64,000 nucleotides of DNA from Pascua guehoae (Eukaryota > Basidiomycota > Tremellomycetes > Trichosporonales > Trichosporonaceae), in contig BCJX01000002.1 of NCBI GenBank assembly GCA_001600415.1, forward strand, positions 3,591,297 to 3,655,296, written 5' to 3'. The notes under the pieces were generated by a model. That model had not been told where the DNA came from and ran no database searches. It saw only the letters and a program-made list of their open reading frames with translations. The position numbers and the translations under genes are program-made. Shown piece after piece: positions 43,163 to 53,438 of the stretch. Each line of letters starts with the position of its first letter. The stretch's first letter is position 1.

Positions 43163-43800
43163 TTATCCTATCCGGGGAGTCCACAGGGCATCAAAGGGTG
43201 GTCCAGGTAGCGGTGGTGCAAGGGCTCGACCGTTGGTTTGTGGTAGAGGAAATGCCGGTTGCGGTCCAAGTGTAAGTGCAAAGAACATGTCCCAAGAGTA
43301 GCCGCTCCAGAACAGCTGCTTGCGCATGGTCGCCTCCTCGTGGCGATCCGAGGGTACGTTGTCTTTGTCAGACAGGACATCAGCATCCATTCCGAGGTCG
43401 AGGATCATGCCGAGTGCCATGCCACATTTGAGCCAGCCACTGCTGGCCTGTCCAAGGGCGATGTCGCGCCCCGCGAGGATGAGCAAGGCCTGGATGGTCG
43501 GTATCGTCCGCGTCAAGGATAAAGACCCCATGATGAGCGCCAGAGCCTTGTCGGCATACGCCCAGCCCTCGTCGCGGGACAGAATATGCCGACTGGCCTG
43601 TGCGTGGATGGTGGCCCAGGAGGAGAGTGCGAGAAAAGTACGGCCCCGGTGGCTCTCTGGCCATGTCGCGGCGGAACAGTACCTCGTTGACCAAAATGTG
43701 CTGTGGGCTCTGCCAGGCAAAATACGTGCGAAGGACGAGTTGGTTGCGTTCTTCACTCCCGTTTCCACATACACTGAGGACAAGGGAAAAACATTCCGTT
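43163..43800 (-). pseudogene. Fragment of a fungal-specific transcription factor domain
   Basis: The minus strand encodes part of the middle homology region of Zn2Cys6 regulators: TIQALLILAGRDIALGQASS, WLKCGMALGMILDLGMDAD, EEATMRKQLFWSGYSWDMFF, ALTLGPQPAFPLP. Upstream residues (NQLVLRTYFAWQSPQHILVN, EVLFRRDMA) are in a different frame, with a shift near 43630, and no Zn2Cys6 DNA-binding domain or further C-terminal sequence is present. Both ends abut AT-rich DNA, so the gene is truncated on both sides. It may be the former regulator of the neighbouring transporter/lyase pair, but this is inference. Confidence 0.8.
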
Positions 43801-43872
43801 TTCTTCTAGATTTTAAGAGTTGGCTTTTTAAATTACAATTGACTAAATGACCCCAGATTAGACGTAAATAAA

Positions 43873-43943
43873 TGACTTCTGGAGTAATGGCAACTCGGGC
43901 CTTTTTGGTGGGTCGGTTCTGCGTTCGAGTCGCGGGAAGTCAG
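43873..43943 (+). tRNA. Mitochondrial-type tRNA-Gln(UUG)
   Basis: Acceptor TGACTTC pairs 7/7 with GAAGTCA. D-stem GAGT/ACTC with loop AATGGCA (A14, G18, G19, A21), anticodon stem GGCCT/GGGTC (two wobbles), loop TTTTGGT giving anticodon TTG, and T-arm CTGCG-TTCGAGT-CGCGG. A U1-A72 first pair and G73 discriminator are typical of bacterial and organellar tRNA-Gln; nuclear eukaryotic tRNA-Gln starts with G1. Its AT-rich setting suggests mitochondrial DNA inserted in the nucleus. There is no T-run terminator directly after it, so nuclear expression is doubtful. Confidence 0.78.
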
Positions 43944-44377
43944 TTGATTGAAGAGACGCGGGAAGTCAGTTGATTGAAGAGAGCATAACTCAGTTGGTAG
44001 AGAAAATACCTTATAAACTTTGAATCATTTCCAACCATGTTTGGCTGCCATTAACCAAGGAAAGCTGTCGAGTTTTCTCCTCTTAAAAGGACCTGTACTT
44101 TCTCATCTCGTTAGATTATTAATCTAAAAAATCTTAGAAAGCCTTGCGACTGTGTTTTGGACTAAGGAGGTAATAGTTTATAAGATTAAAACCAATATTA
44201 TTTAATGTTTACACGATGGCTTCTATCTACTCGTGAGCAGGCGACTTTGGGAGGCGGTGAGATGAACAAGTGAGGACAGTAGGAAGTGCTGGCGTGTTGA
44301 GTCATCCTGGGAGGCTGCCACCAGCAAAGAATATCTGTAGACACTACTGCATCGTTTATGAACAGACGGGATGTAAT

Positions 44378-44411
44378 TTTTTTTTTTTGTTAAAAAAAAA
44401 AAAAAAAAAAA
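44378..44411. repeat. Poly-T / poly-A inverted homopolymer pair
   Basis: About ten T residues, GT, T, then about 21 A residues. It can fold into a hairpin and lies at the border between the AT-rich insert and normal GC-rich DNA. Confidence 0.8.
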
Positions 44412-44549
44412 ACACAGACGTGATGTACTGGCTCGTCCGTGTGCTAGCCAAGAGATCGCCCCAAAGGCCGAATGCGCCGGCTTCTCGAAAGTCGCTCGAT
44501 TGACCGTCGCTTGAAAGTCGAAGCCGCCCGCGATGAGGGACCAAGGTGC

Positions 44550-45173
44550 CTACTGAAGATTACACATGCCGTCCGTGCACCACCGGAATCGCTGGTTGGT
44601 GTTGTAGTACATGCAATCCCACATCTGAATAGTCTGCCACTCCCAGACGTTTCCGTTGGATACGTCGAGGCACTTCTCCTTGGGTCCGTAGGACCCACCA
44701 AACCACACGACACCCCAGTGTTCGGTGGGCCGGTTGACCGGGTTCTTGTGTGTGTTCTCGTGATTGTTCGGGTTGCCGAACCGCTGCTGCCAGCCGTTGT
44801 GGAACGTCCAACCTTGCAGCAGCGCACCGTTGTACGCCGCGCCCTCGGGTACGTCCATGGCGATATTGTTACTGTTGGTGAACCGGTAGACGTATTCCCG
44901 AGTGGCGCCCCCGGGCTGAGTGCGCGTGATGTGGGTCCTGGGGTCGGTGCAGTAAAGGAGGTGGAGGAGGTGGCCGCTCTCACTAGACCCGACGCCGACG
45001 CACATGTCCTTCCCGTTGTATTTTTTGTGGAAGACGAGTCGCTGCTGTCAGCGTGTGTTCGAGGATACTAAGGTCGACATGCCGACGACGAAGGGTCAAA
45101 GGTAGAGACGTACCCCAGGTGTGTTCGCCTGCACAAGTGCAGCGAGGAAGAGGAACACGAGAGCGTAGAGCAT
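44550..45173 (-). CDS. Secreted ricin B-type (beta-trefoil) lectin-like protein (183 aa)
   Basis: Two exons: 45114-45173 and 44550-45041. They are in phase, 552 nt. Exon 1 encodes a signal peptide (MLYALVFLFLAALVQA) and a GTACGT donor; exon 2 the mature domain. Features typical of beta-trefoil lectin subdomains are GKDMCVGVGSSE, ALLQGWTFHNGWQQRFGN and EKCLDVSNGNVWEWQTIQMW followed by DCMYYNTNQRFRW (the QxW-like hallmark). Several Cys could form disulfides. These folds usually bind galactose- or GalNAc-type glycans and occur in secreted or cell-surface fungal proteins; there is no enzymatic (A-chain-like) domain here. The gene sits next to the AT-rich pseudogene region, with no obvious partner genes. 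Confidence 0.82.
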
Positions 45174-47637
45174 GGTGATCGACAACAAGTGACGATATGC
45201 GCCGGGGCTCGCGGGGAGGACGAAGAGTTGTCGAAGTAGACGAGGAGGGGTGTAGAAGTGTGGGTGAGAGAGTTGGATTCGCTGTGTCGGGGGTAGAAGT
45301 TAACCGCCCGCGAGAGACGGCGAGAGACGTCGAGAGACGGAGGAGTGGGGATGCCACTGGCGTGAAGAGAGGAGGAGAGATGAGGGAAGAGGAGGAGGAT
45401 GGGGAAAATGTCCTCGCCAACCCAGTCCTTATAAGCAGCTAGCAGGCGGCTTGATGGCCATGTCGAGCGGCTCGAGCGTCGCAGATTCCATGGAGCGGCT
45501 GGTACGGATAGACACGGGCGTCGGTGCGTAGAGTCGCTGCACCGGATCCTGTACCCACACAATGAAATCCTGGGCTGGGTGCGAGCGCCCTCGAGGAGCG
45601 CATGGGCCTCCGCACCCAGAGTTGGGGCCTCCGCACTCTGGCCCTGGAGGAGCGCATGGCCCCCGCACGCACCCAGAGTTGGCGCCTTGGCACTCTGGCC
45701 GCCCACATCACCCTGCCCCCTCGCCCTCCGACTCGTTGCGAGTCGGTCGCATCGCGTCGCGTCGTGTGTGTTGAGCACGGTGGTGGTACAGTGGACCTGT
45801 AGCCTGTGGTCCGCATGTCCGCACAGTTTGCACAAGAGTGCAAGTGCGAGCCAATACGATCGGCGGCGGTGCCAAGTGCCTGCCATGTGAGGGTGTAGGT
45901 TCATGTGCGTGTGTTGGTGCCAGAAGGCCGCCTGCTTGTGTTGAGGGCCGAGGGCCAAGCTGGCCGGATGTAGCTTGTGTGAAAACCGTTCGAGGGCCTC
46001 GGGAGGTTCCGGAATGGGGTGCACCTCGTGGTGAGGACAAGCATTATTGAGGCGGTGCCACTTTGGTGCCAAGGTGTGATTTTCACAAAGGGATCGCACG
46101 CTCGGGCCCAAGTTGTCCTGGACCGGCGGCACGTCCCGCCTGGTTGAGAACTGAGTGAGTCTGGGGTCTGCAACTGTCAGGATACAAGTGAGCGAGAGAG
46201 ACCAAGACGTGGACGGGAGAGTTGGAGCGAGAGCGCCGTGCGTATCGTGGGTGGTAGCTCAGCCGAGTATGGTGCGAGCCTGTCTGCCCAACGAGAGAAG
46301 GGTGCGAGCCAGAGAGGGTCGAGAGGCGTGCACGACACAGGGTTGAGACAAAAGCGCCGCGGAAGGGACGAGCTGTGTGTGAGTTTGGCAGGATGTGCGA
46401 GTGAGGAAGACTTGGAGGGACAAGTCACAAACCCAACGCACAGTCAAAAGGGACGAGTGCGAGGAAGACCATGTCACGTCCGACGGGCAAGTGCCAAGCC
46501 CGCCAAGTATGGCCAAGCAGCTGGCCTCGCTGGCATCCTGGACCTCACACCCATCGGCACCTCACTGCTGCGTATGTAAATGGGAATGGAATGAGCCGGA
46601 TGCATGATACTCAGGGCTACGGACGGACATGGCAGATAAAGGGCGTCATGTGGCACGTGCCGTGCGGGAGCAAATGGGCGGCCTACAACCACTGCGTCTC
46701 GACCTCGGGCCTCGTGGGGGGGCGGAGTTGCCTGTGGGTGAGGTCAGGTCAGGCAAAGGGGCAGCCAAGCGAGCGCGAGAAGCGCCAAGCCCAAGGAGAG
46801 GAGAAGCCCTCACAAGATGGCCGTGTGGCGGTGTTGACAGATCCGTCGGGATGGGCTGTGCTCGGTATTGCCCACAGCACCCACCGAGCGCCAAGCATAC
46901 CGATGAGCGGGGCAAGTGGAACAGGTGGCACCGCTGCACTAGATCGTGATGATTGTACTGTATCCTGAGGCCAACTGTGTCTCCGCCACCCATGCCTGTC
47001 CATGAGCGCGCTCGTACCCCGTACACCGTACGTCCAGCGGTGACATGCGCGCACCGCCTTGTTAGGCGTCCGGGGGCTGTGTACAGTATGGGCCCATTAA
47101 GAGTTTGATGTTTAAGACAAGATGCTCCCACGATCCAACTGTGAACATCTCTGAGTGGGTCCACTTCATCGTGTGCAGGCGTCGGGATGTATAGCGGCGC
47201 TGAGACCTCAGAGCTATACCGAGACCCACCTTGGGCGCACGCAGCATTGGCCATTTTTGTCACATAGCACACATCCTTCCGGGGTGGGCTCGCATTTTGC
47301 GTTTCCGGGTGCGGTACTGTAGACAGGCAGCTCTGTATGCGCGGGACGGGCCTGCTTCCGCGTTGGTGGATATTGTTGTGAGGAGAGTGTTTTACACCTG
47401 CATATCAAGTCGCCACCTGGGGCCCCACAAAGCAGACATAAACTCACGTGATTCCTACCACGTGCACCACGTGGCATCTGTCGCAATATTTTGGCCCCGC
47501 TTTTCACCGATTTCTCCAATAATGTCGGGTCGAGGTCGAACTGCACTCTGACTGTGCTCGTCGTTGAGAGATCAGAGACGACTAGCATCCAGACCAACCT
47601 TGTCCGTCGACGCCGCCCACTCTCGACCTCGACCGCC
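45174..47637. other. Gene-poor stretch between the lectin gene and MRPL4
   Basis: About 2.5 kb with no credible gene. An imperfect duplication of a GGAGCGCATGG / CACCCAGAGTTGG block lies at about 45594-45702. Promoters of the divergent lectin and MRPL4 genes should be at the two ends. The remaining ORFs are Pro/Arg/Ser-rich composition shadows. Confidence 0.5.
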
Positions 47638-49355
47638 ATGTCTGGCCTCCGCCTCCTTCGCCGTGCGCTCCACACGACCCGCCCGCGCCTGGTTCCGTCC
47701 ACGACGGGCGTGTCCGTCAACGCCGACAGCGTCGCGGACGTTGCTGCGCCCGTCTCCTCCGAGGCCGGCGCCGTGGCTTCGCGCGCGAGCAGCCCCCTGT
47801 CCCTGTCGTCCTCGTCTTCGGGCTCGTCCCCGCTCGCACCAAAGTTTACGCCCAAGGGCCGCCCCATCCCCGTCCGCCCGCCCCGGACGACGCGCGTGAC
47901 GCTCCCGTCGGGCTTTCCCGAGCCGCCTACGTACCCTCCGCCAAAGGAGTACTTTGCCGAAGTGGACGCGCTCGAGAACAGCCTCGGCGGGGCGCAGCCC
48001 AAGCCCCACCCCCTGTGGGCCTTTTTCCATGTTCCTCAGAGCGCGACGGTCAAGCTCGCGGCCGACACGGCGTCGCCACCGGATATGGGGAGCGTGGAGC
48101 GGATGGGAGATGAGGCAATGGCGCTTGCGAGTGGTGAGTCTGGGTACGGGCGCGGGTGTGGATGGGGGAGAGACTGTGGGGGTAGGGGGCGAGGGGAGAT
48201 CGAGAGACGGAGAGAGGTTTCTTTGTGCCATGAGTGGAGAGGGAGCACTGGTGACTGGCGACCATTGTCATTCACATGCTCCACTGGCGACACTGTGGGG
48301 GTAAATTCGACGGCCAAGATACGTTGTGTTTGGGAATAGGCAGGCCCAGCGAGAAGATGGCGATACAGGGCGAATATCGCCGTCTAGAGGCAGGCGGGTA
48401 TGGCCAGGGACTCCTCGTCTCCGACGCTGCGCGTGCTTTCGGGGACTCTACAAACTGAGATTCCGACATGGCTGTCTTCTCCGAGGGCTGCTGTAATTTC
48501 CATGGCCTGTTCCCGGCATTGCCGCTCAATGGACCGTTCAGCCCTAGCTCTGTCCTCTGTTACGCCTGCCGCCGACAGTGGCCTCCAGTCACGGGGTCGT
48601 CGGGTAGCCCTGCAAATCACACCATTGCCCCTCTCAACGACTTCTCTTATTCTGCGCCTCTTTGAGTTGGTAACCCCAAGACTAACTCCCAGGTCGCTCA
48701 TGGACGGCTGCCGAGCTTCGCCAAAAGTCGTTCGAGGACCTGCACACGCTCTGGTACGTGCTCCTCCGGGAGCGCAACGTGCTGGCCACCCAGCGCGAGG
48801 AACGCCGGCGGCTCGGCATTGCGGGCGCGTACGGCGGCGAGCTGTTGACCAAGCGCGCGTTTAGGGTGAGTCTGGGTCTGCGACGCGGGTGCGCGAGTGG
48901 CAGGGTGGGGAGCAGAATGAGGCGTGAATTATGGCCTTGGTGCTCGCAGGCATGAGTGGGGCTTGTAATATCGGGGTTTATAATACTCACGCCGCTAGTG
49001 CCGCAAATCCATGGCCCGCATCAAATACGTCCTCAACGAGCGCCGTCTGGCCATCATCGCCGCCGCGGGCCCCAGCCAAGCCGACTCGGCCGGCCGCGTC
49101 CCCTCGATCCTCAAGGACGGCGAGGGCCGCATGCTCAACGACCCCGTCGCCGCCGTCGAGGCCATCACCGGCAAGACGCCCGTGCCCGACATTGCAGAGG
49201 AGATGAAGCGGTATCTCAAGGCCAAGGCACGCAAGGTGGTCGAGGAGGAGAGCATGCTCGAGGCCGAGGAGGAGGCCGCGCTCGACGCCGAGATTGAGGC
49301 CGAGGTCGAGGCCGAGGTCGAGGCTGAAGCCAAGGCTAAGGCTCAGAAGCAGTAG
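47638..49355 (+). CDS. MRPL4: Mitochondrial ribosomal protein uL29m / MRPL4 (341 aa)
   Basis: Three exons: 47638-48133, 48693-48865 and 48999-49355. They are in phase, 1026 nt. The first ~40 residues ([20 protein letters not shown]...) form a presequence. The conserved MRP-L47/uL29m core is [20 protein letters not shown] followed by [17 protein letters not shown] and [19 protein letters not shown]. The C terminus is an acidic heptad-like tail ([16 protein letters not shown]). It belongs to the mitochondrial large subunit and is larger than bacterial L29 because of N- and C-terminal extensions, as in fungi. The first intron (48134-48692) is 559 nt, much longer than the window average. Confidence 0.94.
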
Positions 49356-50823
49356 ATTGCTAGTTGCGCACGACTCATGCATCCATACCCCCCGAACGAG
49401 ACGAGCGTGGACGCTAGCGGGTAACCTGGGTGTTGCACGGCTAACTGATCGATCTGACCACAGTGACGCGTCTGGGCCTTGCCTGGCCCCTTAGCAGTGC
49501 GTGTGGCAACCGCCTCGTCCAGGGCGTCATTTCGATCCCGACTGAAGAATCCCGACTGAAGGTCGAGCATGGCTGCCGCCGGTACGCTGCAAAGGAGGCT
49601 TTGGGCAGACGGGAATGAGTTTACATTCAGACATGGCGGTGATACGAGTCTCACCATGGCGATCACCACTGCCCTAAGGCCATGATGGAACGCGAGTGAT
49701 GAAAACACGCGTCTGAATTACGAGCAGTCTTGTCCTGTTAGCGGGCTTAAAGTGTGCATGAACGACGTGGACAGGCTTGGGTGGTCACAAGTTGGAGTCC
49801 AAAGGCGGCCGTACGGGGCATAGACTAAAGCTTGCTGTTGGGGCCAAGACCAGGCCCGATTCAAGTCGACAAGCAGGCTGTAAAATGGACACCAGAGGTG
49901 GGATGACGTTGTTGCCAACCAGCAAACCACTCGTCGTATTGACCGCATCACTGGGTGCATCATGGCGAGTCACGAGCGTCCGGCCGGCCCATGACGAGGA
50001 GCAAGTAGCACAATCGTCGCTGGCATCGCTCACTCGTCGGGTGTCTCTTGCCGTACCCGCGCACACCCACACCTCGCCGCCTCCACACGTCACCCCTCTT
50101 GTACCCCTGTCGGCCCGACTCGGCCATTCATCTCACCATCCAACACGTTATTCTCAACCAGTCCCGTCGAGCCCTTTACCCCCCCATCCCCCTCCCACGC
50201 TGTGCGCACCTCGCTCTCACTCTGCACTGATCGCGTCGTGTGGCTCCCACAAGTCCTCGCTGAATCGTCGTAGCCACACACGAGCACGAGCACGTCCGCG
50301 AGCTGCATGCAAACTGTGCTATTGGATAAATGGCAATAGCCATGTCTTTGGGGGGAGACGAGGACATTCCGGCCAGAGCTGGACGGTATCGTCAATCAGA
50401 GCATGTATCACGCCCCTGCGGGCCAGCCCCTACCCGAGCGAGGGGACGTGTATGCGGGCCGCCATGGAGCCGACGTCGATACACTGGATCCACCATAACG
50501 ACGACTTGGCCAAGGTTGGTCGCGCGGGAACGAGACTCGAACATGAACGTCCACAAGAACGAGGCAGTCGTCGGCGTGCCCGACCCCTCGTGCTATTCGG
50601 TGGCATGCACGCTCGTTGGTGTCCGAATCCAACCCATCCAACCCAGTCAGCAGCCGCAGCCTCTTCCCTCTTCCCTCTTCCTCGCTGCGCTCTCAGCATC
50701 CGCCTCATCGACAACCTGCACCCGTTACATCGCCACGTGCCATGTCAATACCGACCCTGCACCGTGGTCGTCCAGCTGCATCGTCTTCTAGACTGATCGA
50801 GCCCATACCCAACATGTATGTGG

Positions 50824-51050
50824 TACATGTGTGTCCGGAAAGTATTGAGACTGCCACATTGAACTGGTCTAGTCGAAGTTGCGCACGGAGACTCTCTAGA
50901 CCAATGCAATGGCACACCAAGTGGGCTCACTGACGTTTCCTTCTTGTTGCATACCATATGTCCTGCCCCCTGCCGTGCATATGTGCCGTGCGCCTATGTA
51001 TGTACCATAGCTTAATGTGGTAGTCTCATTACTTTTCGGACACACCTGCA
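50824..51050. mobile_element. Mariner-like MITE (about 225 bp)
   Basis: Inverted repeats match over 33 bp with about four differences: left GTGTGTCCGGAAAGTATTGA (from 50829, continuing into GACTGCCACATT) and right, read on the opposite strand, GTGTGTCCGAAAAGTAATGA (from 51045). The outermost bases are CAT and CAG, close to the CAGTGTGTCC end of Tc1/mariner elements, and a TA precedes the left end. No transposase fits in the ~150 bp between the repeats, so it is a non-autonomous MITE. The right TA duplication is lost or mutated. Confidence 0.8.
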
Positions 51051-52829
51051 CCACCCATGGCCTCCCGTACCCCCTCGAGAGGCCCCACGGCCACCACGGC
51101 CACCACGCCTTGCCCCCATCGCCGGCGCGCTGCGCCTCCCGTCACATCCCCACCCCTGGTCCTCCCTCCACCCCTCCCCCATGTCCAGAACAGCACCAAG
51201 TGCCCCAAATGCCCTTGCAGTAGACAGTCTGTACCGCCCAGTACGTGGGCAACGTCTCCCAGTCTTGGACCACGGTACCAACGACTACGAGGGTGATCCT
51301 ACGCCTGGCTGAATGGCGTCAGTCGCCGAGCTAGCGGCCGTGTGGCTGTGATACCACTGGTGAGCGGGCGTGAGACGGCACGGGCGGCGTCGGCGGCCAC
51401 GTCAACCACGTCAGCCACTAGCAGCGGCTGTCTCACCCGGCTGCACCGGAGAGCATCAGATACGACCAGAAACGCACCATGGACGCGACTACGGGCGACC
51501 ATAGATGACCACGGACGACCACCGCCACCACCGCCACCACCGCCCACCACCGCCCACCGCCGTCCATCACCCCCGTACGCTTCCAGCACCGATCCCGCCC
51601 ACGCTTGCACGACGGTCGGGGGGTAACCCACGTGGCGTTACGACCTGCGCAGACACGCCGCGCAGACTGAGCCCGTCCACGTACGGTGTTAGACGGTGGG
51701 GTGCGTCGGAGCAAGGTCGGAGGTTGGAGAAATGGGTGAATGGTCGAGGTGACCGACACGCACCCTGCAGTGCGCAGCGGCGGTGCGGTCAGTGGTGATG
51801 GCGGGGCCCAAAGACGAGGCGAGGCGAGGACCGCGCTATGACCCTCGAGCCTCCACTCCACCTGTCCACTCCCCTCACTCCCCACTCCCCACTCCCCACT
51901 CCCCACTCGCTGTCGTTGCCACCTCATCGACCATCGACCAGCCCCCAGCTCATAGTACATCGCCTGCAAGGGACCAGACCCGACCAGAGCTAGTCCACAG
52001 GCCAGCGGTTCCGACCGGCTGTTCCTCATCGAGGCCGACACGCCTCGTGGCCCCGCCCCAAGGTCGACCACCGCCATCGGATCGGGTTCTTCGGACCCAG
52101 GCCGTGGAACGGCAAAATCGGCAGTGGGGCGTCGTCACCGACTTCATGCACACGGACGCTGCGTTGGGAAGTGGGCTGACCTTTAGAGGATTGACGACCA
52201 GGGAGCGTTCGCGTGGGCGGGGTCCCCCCAACGTTCAACGAAGGGAGGCGTCGGACGGCTGGATCGAAACCAGCCACTGGCATGTGAGGTAGGGGAGAGG
52301 ATGGGCCGCTGACGAGGTCCAGGCAGCAGTAATAGTCTCCCTGTATGCGTTTGGCCGCCCGACGAGGATACTTGCATCGGCTTTGCGCGCAGTGTCCTCA
52401 CCTGGCACTTGTCGGCGTCCATTCCATCGCCGACTGTCCTTCCGAGTTGGAGTCGGATCCGCCAGACGTTGGCAAGGGCAAGTGAACCGATCCATGGGAC
52501 GCGATATCGCCGACTGGAGCCTTGTCTGGGCCCTTGATCCCGTGGCGAGTCCCCACAAGGGGGACGAGGGCACCCATCTGACGCGGGCCTGGTTGAACGG
52601 AACGGCCACCCATCTGAACCGCCTAGAGCTCTCCTTCCCCCATCCGACACCTTAGCTCACTCATGCGCAACCTGCCTCGCAATGTGGTGGAGCACCAGAT
52701 CCCAACTTGTGCACTCAGTAGTTGGAAATGAAGGAATGGCCGAGGACTCTCACAGGGCTGAGGTGGTGGTAACTGGATAGCTCAACCGTCCCTCAGAGTG
52801 GGACGAAACAACTCCCATCTGCGAGTATG

Positions 52830-52872
52830 AGCACACCCAGAGCACACCCAGAGCACACCCAGAGCACACCCA
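52830..52872. repeat. 11-nt AGCACACCC tandem repeat
   Basis: Four copies of AGAGCACACCC in gene-free DNA. Confidence 0.85.
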
Positions 52873-53438
52873 TAGGCAACAGGTCGAATCTACATGCCTG
52901 TGGCTCCTCAGCCCCAAGTCTGTGGGCAAGCCTTCAAAAAAGAGACAGCCAGACCAATGCGCCCTCGTCCTGATTCCTGCAAGAGCATGTTGGGTCATGG
53001 GCCAACTACCCGCAAGACACGGACATCAAGAGACCAACAGTTGCTCCGAGGGTATCGGCGTTAGGCTCTGATCATACACACCATCATGCACGCCTTCTGT
53101 CCATGTGCCCAGCGCACCGTTGCATCATGTCCTGCCAGGCGATGCCCCGGGTCAGAAGTTAAGAGTTGCCTCGTAACAGGTTGACCGCGTCAGTAGCTCG
53201 CTGAGCACCTCGGTCCCGGCGCCACTAGGCATCCCTACCTCGGCGCATGCTCAACCCCATGACCCCACCTACCGCCCTCACTGCCTTGCGCGCCCCACTG
53301 TGCTGCTGATCTGTCGCATCACGGGATACGGTCTTGTTCCGTCGCCCGGGCATCACGCAGCGGATGGCCGACCGCGTCATGCCCGCGGGCCCGGACTGCG
53401 GTGCGACTCTGCTCTGTGGCTCGCTCGTCTCTGAACTC

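Larger units (their letters stand above)
43784..44549. other. AT-rich, mitochondrial-like insert with repeats
   Basis: This AT-rich stretch contains the bacterial/mitochondrial-type tRNA-Gln described separately, a perfect 26-bp tandem duplication beginning CGCGGGAAGTCAGTTGATTG (43931-43956 and 43957-43982), and a second tRNA-like D-arm (AACTCAGTTGGTAGAG, about 43987-44002) without the rest of a tRNA. A T-run/A-run pair at 44378-44411 can form a hairpin. No coding region was recognised. Confidence 0.55.
49356..53438. other. Gene-poor stretch of 4.1 kb
   Basis: No ORF resembles a known protein; the longest (49777-50796) has low-complexity Ser/Pro/Arg composition and no introns or start context. 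It contains a mariner-like MITE (50824-51050), a block of ACTCCCC repeats (about 51868-51908), an AGCACACCC tandem array (52830-52872) and GC-rich simple repeats (51510-51560). Confidence 0.55.

Noticed and set aside
43985..44060. Second tRNA in the AT-rich region (AACTCAGTTGGTAGAG)
   Set aside because: Only a D-arm is present; no paired anticodon, T or acceptor stems follow.
47231..47551. 106-aa open frame before MRPL4
   Set aside because: Ends inside the MRPL4 leader and shows no recognisable sequence; considered chance.
50500..50545. GGTTGGTCGCG / GACTCGAAC motifs reminiscent of a tRNA
   Set aside because: The box-like motifs are in the wrong order for either strand and no stems pair.
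49777..50796. 339-aa open frame in the gene-poor stretch
   Set aside because: Low-complexity Ser/Pro/Arg/His composition, no start context, no introns or motifs; it also overlaps the gene-free MITE region.
53100..53220. Weak 5S rRNA-like stretch (CAGAAGTTAAGAG near 53150-53165)
   Set aside because: Only a short block resembles the GAAGTTAAG region; the rest of the 5S rRNA cannot be aligned by eye.
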